From positions 46,676,040-46,740,039 of the forward strand of contig OW388293.1 of NCBI GenBank assembly GCA_936450465.1: a stretch of 64,000 nucleotides of DNA, given 5' to 3'. Shown one piece after another: positions 1 through 11,379 of this stretch. This DNA comes from Gibbula magus (Eukaryota; Mollusca; Gastropoda; Trochida; Trochidae). The first letter of the stretch is position 1. Each line of letters starts with the position of its first letter. The notes beneath the pieces were generated by a model. It made no database searches. It had not been told where the DNA came from and saw only the letters and a program-made list of their open reading frames with translations. Position numbers and translations under genes: made by a program.

Positions 1-351
1 ATCTTAAGTTACTTTATATACATTCAATTTAGAATAAGGACTGTCATAATCATACAAAAAAAACATTTTCTTTTTGCAAATAAAATATTTAGTTTGCATT
101 CTATTGACCCAGTGATGCGTTCTGACATTGAATCAAAAGTCGAAATCGAAATGACAAGGAGTCGTTGTATATAACAGTGCTGGTGAAACACTAGGAAAAC
201 TGTGCCGTTTGACTATGTCCGTGTTATATTTACAATTGCTATAATGATGCTATATTAGAGTGCTTTGAGAACTGTTATTACGCTATACAAATGATGAGAT
301 TGTTACAATGGAAATTAAAATGTATAGTTCACTGTAGGACACATTTATATA

Positions 352-357
352 TTTATT
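352..357 (-). promoter_or_regulatory. Candidate poly(A) signal of the A1 lectin gene
   Basis: AATAAA on the minus strand lies about 75 nt past the stop codon. The same hexamer is kept at 32,608-32,613 (A2) and 52,606-52,611 (A3). Confidence 0.45.
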
Positions 358-431
358 TTGTATTGACGTCAAGTAATATTCTTATTTTCAATAACAGATT
401 CCAAAGGAATCAACCAGAATATTGTCATTTC

Positions 432-637
432 TCACTCTTTACACGGGTTGAACGTTATTTTCTCACATATGAACATCCGACCCATACTACAACTTATGCT
501 GGTCCATTTTCCCGCTGCAGTCAGAAATGCGACGCATCCGGTTGTGGGAGCGGAAGTGTGCCAGGCTGTGAAAGTTATCTCCCCTCCCAGGTGCCACGTG
601 TTGGAGGCCACGTCTCCTCCCAGCCAAATTTCGTTTC
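432..637 (-). CDS. A1 lectin exon 4: C-terminal half of C-type lectin domain and stop
   Basis: The 206-nt terminal exon begins after CAG with NEIWLGGDVASNTW, continues through GCVAF, GKW and SCS, and ends with FICEK before a short tail (ITFNPCKE) and TGA. The conserved CTLD cysteines and the W-G core are present. The EPN/QPD loop reads SAPTTG and the WND position reads KWTSIS. Confidence 0.8.
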
Positions 638-3600
638 CTGTGAGAAAAAAATTAATCTTAAATTATTGTCATTCTTTAACTAATCAAATCTAAACATCAG
701 TTACCATACAAAACAGAAGATATTTCGGATCAGAAGTGATAAGTGATCGCTCAGTGTTCAGAAGTCGACTAAACTAAATGTGAATTTTCAAAACACAAAC
801 ACAATCTGATCAAGACAGAAATTAAAGAAATCATTTTTGAATATCCTAGAGATAGGAGAGTCAAAAGGCCTTTTTGGCTTGTTTATGACGTCCTACAGTA
901 ATGATGCGTCAACAAATTTAAGTCCAAGAAGGTAATTGATGTCAACAACATCTTTGATTAATTGGAATTCTACGTTATATTACAGTACCAGTACAGTACC
1001 AAACATTCCGACAAAAAAATATGGTGAAGCGATTTCAGCTCCCCAAGTGAATTTGAACAGACATACAAAGTAACGAATCATACTCTGATATATGAAATCG
1101 TGAGTACCTTTACAAAACATGTTCAAATTTATTTTCTCAAACACTAATGTTTTTTATACTTTTAAAATTGTAGGGACCTCTCTTTTGCACGTGAGTATAT
1201 TTGACGCAAACTACCCTATTGATAGAACCTTGTGTGATTCGATCTGCCAACGGACACTTAACATGTTGATGTATCGCATCTTTCCTTGCGTTGATAGACG
1301 CATGGTGTTACGTAATGACAAGAACATGCCCTGAATTCAGTTAAAACTACCTTTTTATACCCTCGCCTAACAGGGCAAGCGGGGTATATATAGCGTTCAT
1401 TCTGTCCGTCTGTCCGTCTGTCCGTCTGTCCGTCACAAAACTTTGTGCGGAGCATATCTCCCAAACTAAACATGCTAGCTTCACCAAACTTGCTACACAT
1501 GTTAACCATTATCTTTAATTGTGCCTTTTTGAGGGTTAGGTCGATTTCTGAATTTATTTTGTTGCGGTTTCCATTGAAACATGACTCAAACAGTGACTCT
1601 GTAAGGAAGTCACTTGGTGCGGAGCATATCTCCCAAACTAAACGTGCTAGCTTCACCAAACTTGCTACACATGTTAACCATTATCTTTATTTGTGCCTGT
1701 TGAGGGTAAGACAGACTTCTGAATTTAATTTGTTGTGGTTTCCATGGAAACATGACCAAAAACAGTGATTCTGTAAGGAGGTAATTTTGCGCCGAGAATA
1801 TCACCCAAACTAAACATGCTAGTTACACCAACCTTGCTACACATGTAAGCCACATGTTAAGTTCACTGTATTCTAGTACGTGTTCCGTTTCGACTCAAGA
1901 AGAACGCCACACACTTTCAGAGTTTATTCACTAGAATCTGGATACAGACTACTTCGCATGCGTTGACGCGGGATAAATAAAAATGCTAATTGAAATGCGG
2001 AATGCCGATTGCGATTTCATACAATATTATAGTACAATTGCAACAGTTAGCAACAGTGCTTCTTTAGGATTCCCATTGATCAGTACTTCCTATTTACACA
2101 ATGAAAATGACTCCAATACATAAAATAACGACGGATGACTATTGGGCGTAAATATTCCAGCTTAACTAAAGAACAAAATAATACTAACTTCCGGAGTATC
2201 TTCCCACGAAGTCAATAACATCGTTCTGCGCGGCATCCATCACGTTGACCAGTCGACTACCCTCATTGAGACAGGTGCTAATAGCTGCTGCAAAGGATCT
2301 TAGTTGCGCATCATGGTACTTCAGACAGTAACCAGTGGGCTTGTGGAAGGACCACGATTGCCGCGGACAGTCGTCTGTGACAAAATTCATACCCTGATGC
2401 AAAGTGTTGGTGATCTAGATATTGTGAAACCATTTGTCATGACTAAACAGATAACTACGATGAATACATTGACTAAAATTGTATATTCGGTTCAATGATG
2501 TATTAACCTTGTATCATCCTTATACTGTAAATGAGTCGAGACTCAATGAAGCACCAGCAATACACACCCGACATACAATACACAAACGTGATGTACGGAG
2601 TAATCTGTCCACCAGGGATTGAGTTAGTGCCACGTTAGTGTGCCCAATTACAGGCAAATATCGTTGAGCATGGAGAGTTACCACAATCCAACCCCCCCCC
2701 CCCCCCCCCCCCCCCTTTTTTTTAGGTTTCTGCCTATAGTAAGTGGTATTTCTGTTTTTTTTAAAAAGGCGCAGTTATCGATTCGGGTTTTAGAGTTCTG
2801 CCCCCTTGAAATATGTCATACTTACTAAGAAACCTGACTTTTCCCCTTGAAAGGTCATTGTGGAAAAAGTATTAAGAGTTTGCTCTTGAAAAACAACACA
2901 ATGTATTCACCAATGTATCAGCTGCATACAGATATAAGTGGTGCAAGTATCTTCGGAGGAGATGTTCTTTAAAGGTGCATGAGGTCATAAAAGGGTAAAA
3001 AAAACCAGCTAAAATTCGATATGGCAACTCAACCACGGGACCCATGAATTCGCCATGGTTTACTTTTTTAAGTTGCAAATCTCAAAGTGTATTTTGAAAA
3101 TTTTCATATTTAGACATTTAGATTCGACCTGGAGCTCTAATGGCTGGGCCGATGGGGCCCAAAAGCTTCGCAGTTCTATTCCGAGTTAAGGGCTATCAGC
3201 ATGTAAACTTTGGTTGCTTTTGCTTCAGCCGTTTTGGCTGAATCCTGCCAATTCCAGAAATAACAATAATAATAAACACGCCAATAACAATAAGGATTCT
3301 GCCCCAAAGGACTGAATCCTTAATGACATGTTTGTTGTTATCATACTATCATACTGTGGCATTTTTTACGACGCCACAGGGCATTCTCACCTGGATCAAA
3401 CATAAGATGAAAGACCAAATTATGCCATTTATAAATAATGCTTCTCAATGGTCAAATTCCCTATCTACTCATTAGTTCAATTTACCGTTATAGATTTTAC
3501 AAAACAATCAATTCTTTCGTTTATAAACAAGTCTTTCCTTACTTTTTCCGTTGTATTAGTGAATAATAGATGAGCCATCAATAGTCATTAACCAGGCAGC

Positions 3601-6600
3601 TACTCGTCATGCACAGGTGTGCGATATTCTGTCACTTTTCTTATCATGTGTAAATAGAGATTACTTATTGAAGTCCTGTTTGACATGTTAATGAAACGAG
3701 TTGATGGTTTGGTATCTAAAGACAGAAAGCAAGTCAGATATATTTACCACCTACGAGTGTGATCTGATATTACCTGGGACCTACAATGTAAATTCATCGG
3801 CAAAAGAAACTTATCCCATCAGTTGATTTTATCATATGTATGATGTTTAATCGCATATATCTCAAGTTTTCGAAATGATTATCGAAAACTGAAACGTACA
3901 GGTGTTTAATCAGCAGTCAAAGAATACTTCTACGTGTCTTCTTAATTTAAAAAAAAGAAAATTTGAATTCTTCTTCAAAAAATAGTTTTGATGATGTACA
4001 ATTGTCCATTGACATATAAGACATATTCTATGTGAAAATTGATAAATGTGCCTGATTCTGCACACATTTCCAACATTTTAAACATGGTAGGGATCATGTT
4101 GGTGTAAATTTCACTTCTCACCCCTATCTTCATTAAACAACGAAAGTTTAACTAAAATGTAACCACAGTCACCAATTAATTCATACAAACTACTGCAGAT
4201 AAGTATTATTGTATCTTGTCACCGTCAAATGCATCTGATTTCTTTTAAATATTGCATTAATCAAAACCAACTGAGGTGATAAGTTTCTTTTGCCGATGAG
4301 TTTAGTTAGGTACTTCATTTATTGCTAACTAAATTCTTAGCAAAACGCATCCCCATTATTCAAAACAAATATTATATACCTGACCAAGAGTTCAGGTATT
4401 CGTAGTAAATACATGTTGGCTCCATCGTCAAAGAAAAAATTGTTTAACCTGAGGAAAACAATGTTTGCAAATGGTTGTTCAGCTATTTTTACATTCAGTA
4501 CCAACTGGTCGATGTAAAGTGGTTAGGTTAAAGGATTGAATGCATTAAAAATACATGTCATTAATAAATTATAATCAATACATGTCATATTGTTATTTTT
4601 AGTATCACACATAATAATATTCTGCAATAACACACAATCATGTACATTCGTGTCGAGTCCATCATTGCACTCAACACAGAAACCAAGAATCTGAATGTAA
4701 ATGAAAATTATAGATACAAATATATGCTCCTTTTGTTGAAGTGAACCTGAAAACCTTGAGCATGTTTTTATTAAATGTAAACATGTACATGAATTTTGGA
4801 GAAATGTTGAACACTTTCTGACACCTCATATTCCAAACATAATTATCTCTAACCTTGATATTTTTTTTTGCAACAGCCCTTTCAGCCTTTTGGCATCACA
4901 CATCATTCTATTAGCCAAAAAATACATTCACATCACCAGTATAAAACACAATGAATTATTGATTGACAGTTTTATTAAAATTGTTAAGGATGTTATTAAA
5001 GTTGAAAACATTATGGCAAGAACAAATAATACTTTGCCATCATTTCATGCCAAATGGAAATCTCTGACCAGTATGTTGTAATTATACTGCTGTACTTGTT
5101 GAGCTGGCCTGTGTATTTTATGGGCGCTTCATGTAAATGTTATACTATATTGATACTGTACAATGTTTTATTGTTTTCAAATGTATATGCCTATGCCTAC
5201 TGAACTGAATTGAATAAAAATATTTAAAAAAAAAAAAAAAAAGATTCTGAATGTAATAATTCAATTGTGTCTTACAACATAGCCCAGAGAAGCAAGTATC
5301 TGAATGTAATATTTCCCTTCAACTATGTCATACAGCAACTCCAAGAGTAGCAAATATCTGAATGTAATGTTTCCCTTCAATTGTGTCCTACAATATTGCC
5401 CAGAATAGCAAGTAAGTTAATGTAATATTTCCCTTCAATTATATGTCCTAAAATTAATATAGCCCAGAGTAGCAAGTATCTGAATGTAATAATTCCTTTC
5501 AATTGTGTCATACATTAAATTCAAGAGTAGCAAATATCTGAATGTAATAATTGCCTTCAAAAGTACCCTGCAGCAAAGCCCAAAATAGCAAAAATCTGAA
5601 TGTATCAATTGTGGTGTCCTACAGGATAGCCCAGAGTAGCTAGCATACTATAAGAAACAACCATCAACCTACCAGATCCCCACTGGTACACAGAACTTCC
5701 AACTTTAGTAGACAACCTTGGTGGCGAGGTGAATATCGTGTACAAGTCGTTACTATGGTAGCAGTCTCCTTCAGTTGTGTCATATATCATGGTAGCACAA
5801 AGGGGCGACCAATAACATGCATCTATACAAGCTACTCGACTGAGGTTCTTTGCCGTGAGAGTGTTATCAATCTTGTCTTTGTACACAACGTCAAAACTGT
5901 AAGAAGTCCCATTCTCAGCCATCACTCCTGAAATGGAATTAGATTTCTGAAATCTACATGTACATTCAATATCTAAAATCGATTAAGCAATTCCAAAATT
6001 TTAAAAATAAATATATCCTAGAATCGAAATTGTATTTCTTAAATCAGAAGGACATTTCTTGAATCGACAAATAAAGACCGATCAGTTATCAACGGGTAGT
6101 ATAAATAACTAGATGAGCGTTTGCGGGACACCGCAAAAGCAGAGCAGATCCGAAACTTAGGGTCTCGCCTTTCCCTGTTCCGCCTTCTCGTCAGCATCAA
6201 TAAAATGGAAATTATTTTTAACAAAATTTGTTTCATTATTCGAGTTATTACTAATCATCACTTGGGTCACTTTTCACAAGTTTGTTCTTAAAACCTATTT
6301 CTTATTTCAAAATGTGATCAAAGGATTAACGTGGCCTTAACCAATATCTTGTGACCTTGACCTTTGGCCTTCAAGGTCACACCATCAACGATCACTTTCA
6401 TCGTGTATAACAATCATGCAATGACTCAAAGTGTTCATAGTTAAAATACTGCATATTCACAAAGTTTTTTAAGTTGTGACCTAGCTGTGACCTTGACCTT
6501 TGACAGATTTTTGCGAAAACCTGTTCATATCGTGGTCTTTCTCCATAGTTCATATATACCAGATAAGAGCCTGATAGCACAAACAAAGTTTGAAGTTATC

Positions 6601-9600
6601 GTGTTTACAAGGATTGTTGTAGTGATTTCTGAACTCATGACCTTGACCTTTGACCTTGAATGTGAACATGTAAAAATCATTCACCAGGTTTATAAGAAAG
6701 AACCTATCTATATGAGGTGTTAATATCTTCATGGAAAAAAGTTACTTAGTGATTTCAGAACAGCTGGTCAGCATGACCATATCTGGTGACCTTGACCTTT
6801 GATCTTCAAGGTCACATAGTCAATGACAACTTATTCATTGTCTGTAACAATCATGAAATGATTCAAAGTGTTAATAGTTGAAATTAGACATGTTCGCAAA
6901 TGCATGCTTAAGTTGTTACCTCGCTGTGACCTTGACCTTTGACGGATGTTATCGAAAACCTTTCAAATCTTGGCCTTTCTCCTTAGTTGATATAAACCAA
7001 ATAAGAGCCTGATAGCACAAATATGTTTCTAGTTATCATGTTTACAAGGATTTATTTTAGTAATTTCAGAACTCATGACCTTGATCTTTGACCTTGAATG
7101 TGATCATGTCAAAAAAAATTCCCCAGGGGTATAAGTAATGAGTTAAGTATATGAGTTCTCAAAACCTTCTAGGAAAAAAGTTATAGCCAATACAAAACGA
7201 GCGGCGGCGACGGAAACTGTGCAAAAACTGATAGCTAAGTCGGAGCTGCTAATGACGTTTACTCAAAAACGTACTATTGTTGATGTTGAACGTCCTATCA
7301 CGCTCGTCGGCAGTCTGGTTCTTACATAAGAAATCTGAGGTCTGAGAACACCCCGTATAGGCGAATGTTCCGAACCAGTTGAGCACAGCCGAAACCCAGT
7401 CAAATAGCTGACCAATCACAACATAGCTTTTAAATGGTCACTGTTTTGAAAGCATTCGGAACAGACCAAAGGATAGCTGTTAGGAGTTATCTGCCCCTAG
7501 CTTCTTGCACCGAAAGCATTTGTTGGGCGTCTTTTGATTGGCTACCTGAATTGTGCTCGAACACGCGAGTCTACGGGCTGTTATCAGACGGTTTGGCGTG
7601 GAACCTACGGCTGATATAAGTTTGTATCCCGGTAGATGCACTATTTTGCAATTTTTATTCCACAGAAAACCGTCGATTTTAATCAGACTGGTAAAAGTCC
7701 GACTTAAGTTGGTTCATTACCACTGCCAAGTCCCACTCTGGAGGCCTCGATTTTTGGCGTCCGTACATCTGTCGATAGGTTTTAACAATCTCTTTAAGAG
7801 CGGATATGTCCACACCCGGCTCCCGCTTGCGGCCAAATAGGTGTTAATTGAGATGGCCTTAAGACCTCCCCAAGTGCGGAGATGAACCAGGTACTCGGCG
7901 ACCTGAGGAACCGTTACAGCCAAGATGTCGAACCCTTTCTCTTCCCAGAAGGCTGCGAAGGAGTTCCACTGAAAGTCATAGAGCTTTCTAGTCGACTCTC
8001 GCTGGGCAGTGGCCACTTGGCCGCTTGGCTTGCTCTTTAGATGGTCCAACCTGAGCGGAAGTGGTCCTGGGTCCTGCCTGCATAGCCTCCTGAGTTGAAC
8101 GTACCAGGGCCTTGCTGGCCAGTCTGGGCTATGAGGAGAAGACGAAGAGAACGAGTGGTCTGAATTTTGAGAGATGTGAATATGGAACCCCACATACATA
8201 CTCATCAAAGCCCAACTGACACCAGTTGGCCACGAATCAGGAGAGTGTCTACAATAGGTAAAGGACGATCTGGAAGGTGCCCTCGCTGCTGCTTGTTGTT
8301 GTTGCGTTTTGCGTTTGCCGGTCTGAAAGTCTCGACCTCCATGGCGAAAGGACACGCCACAAGTCTTAGAGCCATGAGGAGAAGGAGGAGGAACGCTCCT
8401 CCTCTTCTTCATCGTGGACGAAGGGGTACATGACCGCTCTGATGCCAGGTAGTTCGTCAGCTCTTGTTGCTGAGTCTCCTGCCGCTGACGGAGGGCATCC
8501 CCGATCTGCCCATCAAACAAAGTCGAAGAGGAGGGAGGAACCGTCCTAAGGTGACTCCTGATCTCCGCCCTCGACAAAAACCCATTGTGCCTGATGTACG
8601 TAAGCCCAGCCCAAATTCATAAAATGCAGAAATGTAATTGATAAAAGATGATGTCAACAAATGTAACCTGCTTTGGATTTTGTTTGCCCGTCTTTACTGT
8701 AGGAGTTCGTAAAACAAGTTAAAAAATGTCTTCCTGACTCTCCCATCTCGTCTAGGTAAGGAGATATGAAAACGACTATTTTTTAAACATTTATTTCATT
8801 AATTTACATTAATTTGTTTTGAAATTTCAAAGTTTGTTTTGTTGGCTTCTAAAGACATTACGTATCTCTGTTTCGGTCGTGTATATCACTCGTGGGTTGA
8901 ATTATTTTGTATTTTGTATGGTGACGTTTCTTCTGCGGTTGAGTGTAAATAACCGCCAACAATTATATGTTTCACTTTCTTTCATTACTCATAAACTTTG
9001 TTTTTCTTTTGTGTCTTTGTATATATAGTGTGTGAGTTAGACCACAATGCTTTGTGCTTGAAAATAAAAGACTTGATCTTTATTTAGATTGTTAAACACC
9101 TTTACTAATTAGTGCAAATATTTTGGGTCGAAAAAATCTGTGAAAAATTAGGTGTATATACATGTATTTCATGGAGATATATTTTTGGCAACTTTCAGAT
9201 ATATGTATCAACATACTTGATAGCTCACATTTTGTGAAATCCAAGCTGTACCAAAACCAAAGCTTAATAATATATCAATAATAATTTATACACCGATTCA
9301 AAGTGGGACTTTTGCTGAATTCATTAGAAAATAAAACATGATAAGATTTTAGATGTATACGGATAGTTACTTTGATGCATTTTATTAGTATTAGCCAGTA
9401 GAGCGTTCTCATTGGTACCCTAGCCTGTCGCATTACCCATATGTTATTCTGATGGTGATGTTTAGCTTATTAGTGACGTATCGATTGGTTTATTTCTGAG
9501 AATGCCAATTATACAACATGAATAAAGTGTTCAATTTATGTTGTATCCCATATAATTATACTAATGTGCAAAATAAACTTCTCCATTATATATTACATAT

Positions 9601-10268
9601 TATTTCCAACCACAAGCGATACGTCTACTAAAACGTACAGATCTACATCATGTTTTAAGAAGTCAACTAAACAAAATATGAATTTTCGAAACATTATCTG
9701 TTAACTTTTGTGAGAAGGACACGTTTTTAGACGAGATAGGACAGTAAAAAGTGCTTTTTGGTTTCAAATTGTTATAATTATGACGTCCTATAGTGATGAT
9801 GCATTTTTCGAAATTTAAGTTCAAGCAGGTTATTTTTGTCGATAACACTTTTTATTAATCAAATGTCTACATTTGATCATTGTTTAATCTTAAAAGCCAC
9901 ATTTTCTGGCAAAACGCATTTTGAAAACGCGATTTCAGCACCCCATCTGTATATGAACAGACATAAAATAATAAGTATCATTCACTGTATGAAGTATGAA
10001 ATTGAGTATTTCTCTACAAAACAGACATATTATGAAAGTATGGCAATGAACAGACAAATATGAAAATGGGAAATTCAAAAGTTCAAATTAGCGTGGACCA
10101 ATGTAAAAAAACATCATATAAATAAAATTATAGGAATACAAAGGTCGCTATGTATTAAAATTGATATTTAATAGTACCTAGTCAAAAACAAAGAAATTTA
10201 CCTGCATTGTTGAAGAAAAGCAATATTATTACAAATATCCACACAACACTTTGAAACACATGCCCCAT
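432..10268 (-). CDS. Secreted PAN/apple + C-type lectin protein, copy A1 (four exons)
   Basis: Exons in transcript order are 10268-10202, 5927-5673, 2374-2189 and 637-432, with the stop at 434-432. Every intron is GT-AG and phase 1, and the sum is 714 nt, giving 237 residues plus stop. The order is signal peptide, one PAN/apple-like domain (about residues 23-107) and one C-type lectin domain (about 108-237). Such proteins are expected to be secreted and to bind glycans or surfaces; here that is inferred from domains. The long-form CTLD has a WLGG core but no EPN/QPD or WND motif, so calcium-dependent sugar binding is doubtful. Introns 1-3 are filled with repeats. The gene points toward the neighbouring unit's fibrinogen-related exon on the + strand. 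A near-identical complete copy lies at 52,696-61,320. Confidence 0.82.
765..1110. repeat. Intra-unit repeat, diverged partner of 9,660-10,060
   Basis: Both stretches contain, in order, a GTCxACTAAAC block, TGAATTTTC, TTTTTGG, ATGACGTCCTA, GTGATGATGC or AATGATGC, and AAGT(C/T)CAAG before similar AT-rich sequence. The level is well below that between A1 and A3, so this is an older duplication inside the unit. Confidence 0.45.
1360..1860 (+). repeat. CCGT-rich dispersed repeat with three diverged sub-blocks
   Basis: It starts with a GGGTATATATAGCG block and a (CTGTCCGT)n run. Two similar copies of a block follow (GGAGCATATCTCCCAAACTAAAC, CTAGCTTCACCAAACTTGCTACACATG), then a third, more diverged one. 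Open frames on both strands here only reflect the repeat. Related sequences occur at 33,590-33,735, 53,730-54,260, 21,870-22,100 and 43,380-43,600, and inverted at 11,380-11,745. Confidence 0.7.
2189..2374 (-). CDS. A1 lectin exon 3: N-terminal half of C-type lectin domain
   Basis: This 186-nt phase 1-1 exon has acceptor GTCACAG and donor GTTAGT. It encodes DCP, then GYCLKYHDAQLRSFAAA, a cysteine before NEGSRLVNV, and DFVGRYSG. This is the classic first half of a long-form CTLD (C-W-F...CY...A...C...G..L). The upstream alternative acceptor at GCATCAG would be phase 0 and break the frame, so it was not used. Confidence 0.8.
2692..2715. repeat. Poly-C tract, 24 C
   Basis: Uninterrupted run of C followed by T. 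The A3 equivalent at 55,118-55,149 has 32 C. The tract is absent from A2, where this stretch is replaced by a different sequence. Confidence 0.9.
4701..5242 (+). mobile_element. 5'-truncated LINE 3' end with poly(A), A1-specific
   Basis: Codons from about 4,743 to the TAA at 5,079-5,081 stay open. They encode ENLEHVFIKCKHVHEFW followed by a lysine- and isoleucine-rich tail, like the terminal zinc-finger-like segment of non-LTR retrotransposon ORF2. A 3' UTR and an A-run follow. A direct repeat, AGAATCTGAATGTAA at 4,686-4,700 and AGATTCTGAATGTAA at 5,242-5,256, flanks it as a target duplication. A3 has the single empty site at about 57,098-57,112. Confidence 0.78.
5243..5650. repeat. Minisatellite in lectin intron 2, about 57-bp unit, about 7 copies
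   Basis: Units begin TCTGAATGTAAT, continue with TTCCCTTCAATTGTGTC and CAACATAGCCCAGAGTAGCAAGTA, and vary in length. The array ends about 25 bp from the PAN exon donor. The A3 counterpart is 57,100-57,505. In A2 the array starts at about 36,740 and breaks off after about two units. Confidence 0.85.
5673..5927 (-). CDS. A1 lectin exon 2: PAN/apple-like domain
   Basis: This 255-nt symmetrical phase 1-1 exon has a TTTCAG acceptor and a GTAGGT donor. The protein shows the PAN pattern: an aromatic/valine strand (SYSFDVVYKDK), then NLSRVACIDACYWSPLCATMIYD with paired cysteines around a helix, then a CYH segment. The exon is open throughout. It directly follows a minisatellite in the intron on its 3' side. 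Confidence 0.78.
6100..7240. repeat. Dispersed repeat carrying clustered nuclear-receptor half-sites (TGACCTTGACCTTTG)
   Basis: At least six clusters of TGACCT-type half-sites are spaced irregularly, some followed by the reverse AAGGTCA. The block lies in lectin intron 1. A perfect DR1 (AGGTCAAAGGTCA on the minus strand) lies at 6,644-6,656. Edges are approximate: GCGGGACACCGC on the left and AAAAGTTATAGCC with ACGGAAACTGTGC on the right. The A3 copy is about 57,955-59,080. Confidence 0.7.
7320..7695 (+). repeat. Dispersed repeat of about 370 bp
   Basis: It shares ordered blocks (CCCGTATAGGC, AGCTGACCAATCACA, GCATTCGGAACAGAC, GTTATCTGCCCCTAGCTTCT, GTTATCAGACGGTTT, AGATGCACT, CCGTCGATTTTAATCAGACTG) with the reverse complement of 24,950-25,380 and with 59,180-59,530. 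It has no clear coding content; the class is not recognised. Confidence 0.65.
7700..8590 (-). pseudogene. DIRS-type retroelement fragment: Gag-like N-terminus joined to tyrosine recombinase
   Basis: A minus-strand open frame of 286 codons (8577-7717) starts with a glutamine-rich segment (DGQIGDALRQRQETQQQELT). It continues through basic and serine-rich sequence into STRKLYDFQWNSFAAFW and VTVPQVAEYLVHLRTW, the core-binding domain of DIRS-family tyrosine recombinases. A 19-base deletion between two GCGG motifs near 7,830 (compare 59,672-59,702 in A3) shifts the frame after INTYLAA. The catalytic domain is absent. No reverse transcriptase lies between the Gag-like part and the recombinase, so this is a deletion derivative. 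Confidence 0.65.
8807..10060. other. Lectin intron 1, left part: no gene recognised
   Basis: AT-rich intronic sequence, closely matched at about 59,862-61,115 in A3. It contains the 9,660-10,060 block related to 765-1,110. The small open frames here differ little from chance and show no domain. Confidence 0.5.
10202..10268 (-). CDS. A1 lectin exon 1: start codon and signal peptide
   Basis: The ATG is the complement of 10266-10268. Twenty-two codons encode a short polar start and a hydrophobic stretch (VVWIFVIILLFF), then NNA before a phase-1 GTAAAT donor. The single leftover G joins the GA of the next exon to make glycine. The exon is too short for ordinary ORF scanning. It was chosen because its phase, donor and hydrophobicity fit the PAN exon, and because it is intact at the same place in A3. 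Confidence 0.75.
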
Positions 10269-10310
10269 ACTTCTCTACACATGAATTGACAACAAATATC
10301 ACTTGCGGAT

Positions 10311-10320
10311 GTTTATAAAC
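10311..10320 (-). promoter_or_regulatory. Candidate TATA element of the A1 lectin gene
   Basis: GTTTATAAAC, a palindrome containing TTTATAAA, lies about 43-52 nt upstream of the ATG on the minus strand. It is conserved in A3 at about 61,363-61,372. A start site some 30 nt downstream would leave a very short 5' UTR, so this is tentative. Confidence 0.3.
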
Positions 10321-11379
10321 TTAATTGAAAGCTTTTGGCCTGACCACATGAATATTGGATTGGAATGTTTTTTTGAAGCGCAATCAACCGGAATATTCTT
10401 ATTCTTATTTCTCAGAACTCCAACAGATGTTTCTTGATTTGACGTCAAAAGGTTTTAAATTACACGTGTGATGTCCAGCAATTGTTCTTGAAAAGTGCCG
10501 GAAAATGCTGTGTTTAGCGATTGATGGAGACAAGCACGAGTTCTGCAGAAGTTGCCTCACAGAACAGTGGACTTGTGTTTTAATATAAACGTAACCAGCA
10601 TATATTGTCATATAGCCTGATGAGAAAGAAGTTATTGTTCAGATACTATTTAAGAGGATTTTATATTTTAAATTCAAAAATTGGAACTGAGAGAATTAAT
10701 TACAACTGGACAATGATATAATAATTTATAAACTGTGCGGGGAAGCGAACAGGAAGATAAACGAGAATGTAATAGAGTTTATCGTATGGCGACAACGAGT
10801 CCTGTAGAATGCACTTCAGTGATTGGTTTGAGACAGAGGATAAATACTTAGATAATATACAGGGTAATTATTTAGCGTAATAATGGGCGAGAGTGATTTT
10901 AAACTGCAGAATGAAATATTTTTGTTATTATAAATAGAGTATGTTAAATTTAGTTAAATAACGAAGTATACTGAATACGTGCAATTTCACAATAACAGAA
11001 TGTCGAGTCTTAGAATATGAGAGGCACGCAAATGGTACAAGTGTCGAAGGTGTCAGGAGAAATGATTGGAGGATCGAGGGGAAACGCCAAAGTTTAAGGG
11101 GAGGACTTTAAAGGTTAAAATGGAATGTTGAGAGGAGAGAGAGTTGCACGGTCGAGAGTAGACATCTCTAGTGTTAGCTTGAGAAGATGCGTCGTGTATG
11201 GATGTACCATAGGGACATAAATTCAAATTCCGTGCCACGAAGAGTAACAAGAGTCATAAGAAGATGAAATATCCCACCGGTCCCACATAATTTGCAAAAC
11301 ACATCTTTGACAGATAATTGTAACCGTAACCGCACTTCAGTTGCTTAGTTTCATGTAAGAAAAACGGAAACGGAAAAAA

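Noticed and set aside
448..693. Plus-strand frames over the lectin terminal exon (also near 32,714 and 52,712)
   Set aside because: Antisense shadows of the CTLD-C exon, which has domain motifs, splice sites and the poly(A) signal on the minus strand.
8167..8433. Arginine-rich + frame of 88 codons
   Set aside because: Antisense to the Gag-like part of the DIRS fragment.
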